A stretch of 10,492 nucleotides of DNA from Marinagarivorans sp. UBA5868 (GTDB taxonomy: Bacteria; Pseudomonadota; Gammaproteobacteria; Pseudomonadales; Cellvibrionaceae), in the NCBI GenBank assembly GCA_002432095.1, contig DJFQ01000079.1, forward strand, positions 1 to 10,492. The letters run 5' to 3'. Made by a program: the position numbers and the translations under genes. Positions 6,628-10,492 of this stretch are shown one piece after another; positions within the stretch are counted from its first letter, which is position 1, and every line of letters starts with the position of its first letter. The notes beneath the pieces were generated by a model. It was not told where the DNA came from. It made no database searches and saw only the letters and a list, made by a program, of their open reading frames with translations.

Positions 6628-6661
6628 TGCGGATTTATCAACCGATAAATCCGCATTTTTT
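6628..6661 (+). terminator. intrinsic terminator after the TIGR01777 gene
   Basis: A perfect 12-bp stem (TGCGGATTTATC at 6628-6639, its complement at 6644-6655) has the loop AACC and is followed by six T residues. It ends two bases before the stop codon of the converging ferritin-like gene. Read on the minus strand the hairpin is the same, but no T-run follows it, so it is a good terminator mainly for the plus strand. Confidence 0.9.
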
Positions 6662-6663
6662 AG

Positions 6664-7395
6664 TTAAAACATCCTAGCTTGAACGCGCACACTTTTTTCA
6701 TACCATGCGCGAACTTCGCGCAGGTGAATATCCTCCTGCTGAAGTGCATGTTGAAACTCCTGGGCCATGTCCTTCATGCCCATATCCTCCGCCAATTTCG
6801 CCAGTAATTCCCAAGCGGCATTGTCCGCCAGTTCAATAGCAAGCATCGCCTGCAGGCATTGGCTGATACTGGTGCGCGGGTCGGTGATGACTTTCATAAA
6901 ACCCGAGGCGCCAACGCTGGATGCGTCTGCGTCCGGCGTTTGTGCAGTTGGGTCCGCCCCTAGTTTTCTTAAACAATTTGTCAGCAGTTCAAAGTGCTCT
7001 TCCTCCTGGCTGCAAAATTGCCGCAGCCTGTCGATAGGCAATTGCAGATCCGGTGACAAATCGGCCGGTGCGTGTTGGCATTTGGTGATCAACTGTTGAT
7101 AGATCCGTACGCCGGTGCGTTCATAAGCCAAGCGTTCCCCCAGCTTATTAATAAACACTTCCGGGTGACGGCCGGAGGCCATTTTCAGGGACGCTTTCGC
7201 CACACCTTTTACCGTTCCCGGCAACGGCACAGAACCCAGCGGTTCCGCATTTTCTAAAAAATAATCTTCAATGTTTGCGGTAGTAGTGTTGCCGTCGGTG
7301 GTCAGTGGAATATCGTCATCGACCTGCATCATTTTTTTGCTGTGAATCGGTGACATGTCAATGCCCGTGCGATTCATTCCGAGATGTTGATCCAT
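6664..7395 (-). CDS. ferritin-like domain protein (putative diiron, 243 residues)
   Basis: The second gene of a two-gene operon. Residues 1-60 are a polar tail with Met- and Asp-rich stretches. The four-helix ferritin-like core begins at about 80. Candidate diiron ligands follow the classical order: Glu92 (LAYERTG), Glu131-x2-His134 (SQEEEHFELL), Glu188 (AIELADNAAW), and Glu221-x2-His224 (QQEDIHLREV). All six positions are present, so metal binding is likely, with either oxidase or iron/peroxide-handling activity. A conserved-looking GTVKGVAKASLKMASG segment at 60-75 and HPEVFINKLGERLAYERTG precede helix A. No signal peptide is seen. The start ATG 7395 has GAGGG seven bases upstream. It lies 27 bp downstream of a second, unrelated-length ferritin-like gene, and the two probably act together. 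The exact substrate is unknown; it is not a classical ferritin, bacterioferritin or Dps. Confidence 0.82.
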   Translation of the reverse strand: MDQHLGMNRTGIDMSPIHSKKMMQVDDDIPLTTDGNTTTANIEDYFLENAEPLGSVPLPGTVKGVAKASLKMASGRHPEVFINKLGERLAYERTGVRIYQQLITKCQHAPADLSPDLQLPIDRLRQFCSQEEEHFELLTNCLRKLGADPTAQTPDADASSVGASGFMKVITDPRTSISQCLQAMLAIELADNAAWELLAKLAEDMGMKDMAQEFQHALQQEDIHLREVRAWYEKSVRVQARMF

Positions 7396-7422
7396 AATAA
7401 AACCCTCTATGAAGTAAAAGCG

Positions 7423-8586
7423 TTAAGCGGATTTTTTAGCCAACTCTGTGCCGGGATGCCAGCGGTAGTTGCGCGCCGCCGCATCGCTGGGCGAGCCGGT
7501 GGAATTGAGCTGTTGCCGATATTCCAACGATGCTTCGCTCTCATCGTTTTTGGCAACGTAATCAGCTCCACGCGCACGCAGGTCAATTTCTTCGCTAAGC
7601 GTTTTGCGCACAAATTCGCGCTGACTCTGATACGCGATTGGGTCGGGCAATTTTTCCGGCAGAATTTCCGCTGGATCGCGTCGCTCGAATTTTTTAAATA
7701 ACTCCATCACTGTGTTGAGATGACCGAGTTCGTAATCGAGGAAGCGTTCCCAAATTGCCTTAATACGCGGATTGCTTTCGGTTTCCATGCAGCTGAAGTA
7801 GTTGTAAGCCTCATTCGCTTCGTAAATCAGCCATTTTTCCAGCCAGGTTTCGTTGGGATCGATAATGGACCCGTACTGCGTCACGTGTTGTTCCTCAATT
7901 GACGCAATTTCCGCGTAAAGCGCGCGGGCAACAGGATCGCTGAAGGTCGGACCTATCGTCATGTAATAATCACGTGTTTGGTATTCGCCGGAAAAAATGG
8001 TCAGCGCATTGAACTTGGATATTGGATCTGCCGTTTTGCGGTCGTAGTGATGCCGCAGATCATCTTCCGGCGCGCGATGTTCCACACTGGTTGGTCGACC
8101 CGGCAAAATATCGGTGTAGCACTGCAAAACATTATTTGCGTCTTTGCCTTCCACCCGGTCCATCAGTGCTGAATAACGATACATGTGATCGAAATCTTCC
8201 AGCAGGCCAAACCGATACGTTTGCGCAAGGTATTCGTCGGGTTCCTGTTGGGCGACGGCCGCTGTTACTTCGATAGCGACTTGTTCAAATCCTATGGTGG
8301 TTTCCAGTGGTGAGTGATCTGCGCCGAGCAGCCAGTTCACCATGGTTTGCTGATGATGTTCCACGCGGCGGATGTCCGCTAATGCGCGGCGTAAATCCGG
8401 GTTAAATTGACCGCACATATGTTGAAAGCGGTTCGCTTGCTGCTCAATACCGTTGAGTAAAATTACGCGCACTCGAGTGTAAGCATCGTCGTCGAGCTTG
8501 CTCAACGGTTTCGGGGTGAGTTCGCGCCAATTGAATTTTTGCTGGCTCAAGGGCGTTCCCCTGGCGTCGAATAACGAGATGGTCAT
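7423..8586 (-). CDS. large ferritin-like helical protein (387 residues), possible double bundle
   Basis: The first gene of the ferritin-like operon. The protein is mostly helical and cytoplasmic with no signal peptide. The C-terminal half has clear ferritin-type ligands: Glu231-x2-His234 (SIEEQHVTQYGS), Glu256 (IYEANEAYNYF), and Glu286-x2-His289 (DYELGHLNTVMELF). The N-terminal half has a parallel, weaker series: Glu48 (NGIEQQANRF), Glu76-His77-His78 (RRVEHHQQ), Glu106 (VAIEVTAAVAQQEPDEY), and Asp131-x2-His134 (LLEDFDHMYRYS). This suggests either two bundles or one long bundle with extra helices. The last 80 residues look like a charged, partly disordered tail. ATG 8586 has a perfect AGGAGG four bases upstream, so translation should be strong. 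I know of no characterised homolog. It could be a diiron oxidase or an iron-storage-like protein; confidence is high that it is a real gene and moderate on the fold. Confidence 0.72.
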   Translation of the reverse strand: MTISLFDARGTPLSQQKFNWRELTPKPLSKLDDDAYTRVRVILLNGIEQQANRFQHMCGQFNPDLRRALADIRRVEHHQQTMVNWLLGADHSPLETTIGFEQVAIEVTAAVAQQEPDEYLAQTYRFGLLEDFDHMYRYSALMDRVEGKDANNVLQCYTDILPGRPTSVEHRAPEDDLRHHYDRKTADPISKFNALTIFSGEYQTRDYYMTIGPTFSDPVARALYAEIASIEEQHVTQYGSIIDPNETWLEKWLIYEANEAYNYFSCMETESNPRIKAIWERFLDYELGHLNTVMELFKKFERRDPAEILPEKLPDPIAYQSQREFVRKTLSEEIDLRARGADYVAKNDESEASLEYRQQLNSTGSPSDAAARNYRWHPGTELAKKSA

Positions 8587-8590
8587 ATTG

Positions 8591-8596
8591 CCTCCT
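8591..8596 (-). promoter_or_regulatory. strong Shine-Dalgarno before the ferritin-like operon
   Basis: AGGAGG on the minus strand lies four bases before ATG 8586. It is the best ribosome-binding site in the window and suggests a highly translated first gene. Confidence 0.8.
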
Positions 8597-8687
8597 CACT
8601 TCATGAGTGGTGATGGAGTCAACGCCATTGCAACGGTTGTACCGTGTTTCGCGAGTCGGAAAGTATTTACAAAATGGGATAAATATT

Positions 8688-8707
8688 GGACGAAATATCG
8701 TTCGTCC
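8688..8707. repeat. inverted repeat GGACGAA-N6-TTCGTCC upstream of the ferritin-like operon
   Basis: Perfect 7-bp arms at 8688-8694 and 8701-8707 lie about 100 bp before the start of the first ferritin-like gene, in the 240-bp spacer. No T-run follows in either direction, so it is not a terminator. The symmetry and position suit an operator for a dimeric regulator. The arms do not look like a Fur box or another site I can name. The surrounding AT-rich DNA (8650-8750) probably holds the promoter, but I could not fix -10 and -35 elements. Confidence 0.5.
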
Positions 8708-8792
8708 GAAGGGATAATGTAGAAATTACCAAATTGAATGTGTTAATTGGTTTGGCTGGGTTGTGCTGTAGAAAATGGTTTATCGGCGAATG

Positions 8793-8815
8793 ACCGGTGC
8801 CGTTGCGGCACCGGT
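8793..8815 (-). terminator. GC-rich hairpin just after the DUF3014 gene
   Basis: A perfect 10-bp stem (ACCGGTGCCG at 8793-8802 and its complement at 8806-8815) with loop TTG begins 12 bases after the DUF3014 stop on the minus strand. No T-run follows, so it is at best an atypical terminator or a 3'-end protecting hairpin. It also separates this gene from the ferritin-like operon, which is read in the same direction. Confidence 0.45.
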
Positions 8816-8826
8816 TGGCGAGAGGG

Positions 8827-9666
8827 TTATTGCAGTTCGGTCAGCATATCTTCGGCCAGTTTTTTCAGCCGCTGGGAATTTTCCGGTCCCATTCGAAACA
8901 ATAACTTTTCCACTGGCGAGCGCTGCTCAAATTCCGCTGCGCTGAATCGATAGGTAACCGAAGGTCGAGCAAGAGTCGCATCCTGAGGCGGCATAGGGGC
9001 TTTGGTGATACGCGTCAGCGCTCCGATGGTGACTTCTTTAAAATCACCTTTCTTAACACCCAGTTCTTCATAAGCCTGTTGGAGCAGTGGATAGTAGCGC
9101 TCGTAAATGTTGGCGAGCCGCTCGGGTCCCACTTGTTCAAGACTTTCCAAATAAGGGGTATAGCGGCCGTAATTTTCCGTGTTGATTTGCCATGCCTCGC
9201 CATTGGCCGTGGCAGTGAAGGGCGTTTGGGGGTCGTGAAAGGGGCGGTATTGGCTCACCAATTTGCCTTCTTCGAGGGCATTGATAGCACGTACAAATTT
9301 ACGGATCAGATGCTCCTGGATAAGCCACTCCTGAAAACCGCCATCCGATGCGTCAAGCAGAAAATCAATAACATCCGCGTCGCTGCGATCCAGAGGTGGA
9401 AGCTTCACCGGCGGTGGTGTCGGTTCTGTCGGTATTGCTGACTCCTCCATCTCCTCGGACATGCCGACCTCGGATTCGGGCTCGGAGATTCCAGGGGCGG
9501 GAGCCTCCGCTACAGGGGCGGACGGCAGGACGGCTACTTCCGGCTCCGGCTGACCGCGCTGCAGAAGCCAATAGACCGCTCCGACAATGACCAGAACGGC
9601 AATGACTGCGAGGGCCACTGGCAAAATCGGGCGGGACTTGTCGCGACTGTATTCGTTATCACTCAT
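8827..9666 (-). CDS. membrane-anchored DUF3014 protein
   Basis: A 279-residue protein. Residues 1-13 are polar, then a single membrane helix spans about 14-36 (PVALAVIAVLVIVGAVYWLL). A Pro/Glu-rich linker follows at about 38-92, and the DUF3014 domain fills 92-279. The domain starts with LDRSDADVIDFL and contains LIRKFVRAINALEEGKL, followed by a YRPF motif. NYGRYTPYLES and a YERYYPLLQQAYEELG helix follow. The domain is expected in the periplasm with the N-terminus inside, by the usual signal-anchor topology. The function of the family is unknown. I chose ATG 9666, directly before the polar N-terminus; the open frame extends 22 codons upstream but that part is Arg/Cys-rich and unlike the family. 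Divergent from the yidH-like gene, with 147 bp between. Confidence 0.88.
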   Translation of the reverse strand: MSDNEYSRDKSRPILPVALAVIAVLVIVGAVYWLLQRGQPEPEVAVLPSAPVAEAPAPGISEPESEVGMSEEMEESAIPTEPTPPPVKLPPLDRSDADVIDFLLDASDGGFQEWLIQEHLIRKFVRAINALEEGKLVSQYRPFHDPQTPFTATANGEAWQINTENYGRYTPYLESLEQVGPERLANIYERYYPLLQQAYEELGVKKGDFKEVTIGALTRITKAPMPPQDATLARPSVTYRFSAAEFEQRSPVEKLLFRMGPENSQRLKKLAEDMLTELQ

Positions 9667-9813
9667 ATAAAGGTCCAATAACTGCTGGGTTTCGCTGCGG
9701 GCATTGCATCGGCCTCGGAGGCGGCACAGCATCGCCTATGCTGCAGATAGAGACTACTATGGCAAAAAAGTTTTCCCTCGTCACAACTCCCTGTTCACGA
9801 AACTGGAGCTCGT

Positions 9814-10185
9814 ATGTCCAATCTTGACGATCCTCGTGTGTTGTTTGCTGCCGAGCGTACCTTGCTGGCGTGGAACCGTACCAGCTTAGCTTTGTCGGCG
9901 TTCGGCTTTATGATTGAGCGCAGCGGCGTGTTGATCAGGGTTTTGCGGCCGGATTCCGTTAAGACGCCGGAATTGGTCACTTTTATAGTGGGTTTGGCGT
10001 TTATTCTTCTGGGGGCCTTCTGCGCGTTTTATTCGGCATTGCAGTATGGCGCAGTCTTACGAACCCTGACCAGAGAGGAAATTCCCGACGGCTACCGGAT
10101 ACGTTGGGGAATGTCGGTGAACTGGCTGGTGGCGATTCTCGCCAGCGTGCTCGCGCTGGCGTTGGGATTTTATGCAATGCCGTGA
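9814..10185 (+). CDS. YidH/DUF202 small inner-membrane protein
   Basis: A 123-residue protein with three predicted membrane helices, at about 20-38, 54-76 and 102-121. The N-terminal LFAAERTLLAWNRTSLA matches the DUF202 signature, with the conserved Glu-Arg-Thr and Trp-x-Arg-Thr. A basic cytoplasmic or periplasmic loop (RTLTREEIPDGYRIRW) joins helices two and three. The function of the family is not established; bacterial YidH is uncharacterised, while related domains occur in eukaryotic vacuolar transporter chaperone (polyphosphate) proteins. ATG 9814 has GGAG five bases upstream. The 3' end overlaps a convergent acetyltransferase gene by 16 bp. Confidence 0.93.
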   Translation: MSNLDDPRVLFAAERTLLAWNRTSLALSAFGFMIERSGVLIRVLRPDSVKTPELVTFIVGLAFILLGAFCAFYSALQYGAVLRTLTREEIPDGYRIRWGMSVNWLVAILASVLALALGFYAMP

Positions 10186-10492
10186 TTGGTGCGAAGGTAG
10201 TGCTCTAAATCTTTTTGTGTGACGGGAGATTCGGGACGGGACCTGGCTTCTTCGACGAAGGCTAGCATAAATTCCTCTTTCAGGACCGAGTACACAGCGT
10301 GATCTACATAACGGTCCGATAGCCACTCAGCCTTTTGCTGAACACCTTCGTAATAAAAACCAAGACGCTCCGGTACTTTGCGACTCTCCTGGTTATGCGC
10401 GGCGCAACGAATCTCGATTTTTTGTAGCTGCAAGTGGTTGAAACCATACTGGCAGAGGTGGCGCGCGGCGTCCAGCATGATGCCCTGTCCGT
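10170..10492 (-). CDS. GNAT N-acetyltransferase, RimJ/RimL type, C-terminal part (5' end outside window)
   Basis: The frame is open to the right edge, so the N-terminal half is missing; about 106 residues are visible. At the edge, GQGIMLDAARHL matches the end of the acetyl-CoA pyrophosphate-binding motif (Q/R-x-x-G-x-G/A). KIEIRCAAHNQESRKVPERLGFYYEGV then matches the second half of the fold, as in acetyltransferases of ribosomal protein N-termini and related enzymes. A conserved-type Tyr segment (YVDHAVYSVLKEEF) follows, and then a 30-residue charged tail beyond the usual end. The internal ATG at 10478 lies inside the cofactor motif and is not the real start. The acceptor is unknown; a ribosomal protein, another protein N-terminus or a small molecule are all possible. 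The stop overlaps the end of the yidH-like gene. Confidence 0.88.
   Translation of the reverse strand, partial: GQGIMLDAARHLCQYGFNHLQLQKIEIRCAAHNQESRKVPERLGFYYEGVQQKAEWLSDRYVDHAVYSVLKEEFMLAFVEEARSRPESPVTQKDLEHYLRTNHGIA

Noticed and set aside
7384..7701. 105-codon plus-strand frame across the junction of the two ferritin-like genes
   Set aside because: It runs antisense to the end of the 387-residue protein and has no motif; the junction is explained by the minus-strand operon.
8729..8755. Imperfect inverted repeat (CCAAA ... TTTGG) upstream of the ferritin-like operon
   Set aside because: Arms are short with mismatches in AT-rich DNA, so chance is a sufficient explanation.
9759..9827. 22-codon frame just before the yidH-like gene, overlapping its start (possible leader peptide)
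   Set aside because: It has no convincing ribosome-binding site and no regulatory codon run, and a TACTAT sequence at its ATG could equally be part of a promoter.

Overview
The window looks like ordinary chromosomal DNA of a gammaproteobacterium with moderate GC content. I base this on the gene families: a YcbL-type metallo-hydrolase, DUF2750, TIGR01777/YfcH, DUF3014, YidH-type DUF202, and a CheC-like protein paired with a diguanylate cyclase. A marine or soil lineage such as the Cellvibrionales is plausible, but that is an impression and not a demonstrated assignment. I found no rRNA, tRNA, CRISPR array, transposase, phage gene or attachment site. Genes are densely packed, in short operons that often converge or diverge.

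Left part (1-3062). The window opens inside an alpha-E (DUF403) protein whose stop codon overlaps the start of a transglutaminase-like protease (ATGA junction). This is the conserved pair of the predicted ATP-grasp amidoligase/alpha-E/transglutaminase peptide-modification system. Converging on it from the minus strand is a two-gene operon: a CheC-family phosphatase-like protein, then a PAS-GGDEF diguanylate cyclase with an intact active site and an intact inhibitory site. A CheY-P phosphatase-like fold sits next to a c-di-GMP synthase, with no receiver domain nearby.

Middle part (3063-6661). The divergent spacer holds a 7-bp inverted repeat and a 12-bp AT palindrome. A YcbL-type metallo-beta-lactamase-fold hydrolase and a DUF2750 protein follow on the plus strand. 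They converge on a secreted TlpA-like thiol-disulfide protein and, upstream of it, an unrecognised 111-residue basic protein. Divergent from these is a TIGR01777 NAD(P)-binding epimerase-like protein, closed by a textbook intrinsic terminator.

Right part (6662-10492). A two-gene minus-strand operon encodes two different ferritin-like proteins, both with candidate diiron ligand sets. The larger one may be built from two helical bundles. Its long leader has an inverted repeat that could be an operator. Next are a membrane-anchored DUF3014 protein (minus), a divergent small YidH/DUF202 membrane protein (plus), and the C-terminal part of a RimJ/RimL-like GNAT acetyltransferase (minus) whose end overlaps yidH tail to tail by 16 bp.

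The least-described material is the paired ferritin-like operon, followed by the CheC/diguanylate cyclase pair and the unknown 111-residue gene. Nothing here proves a new system. All functional links between neighbours are inferences from gene order.
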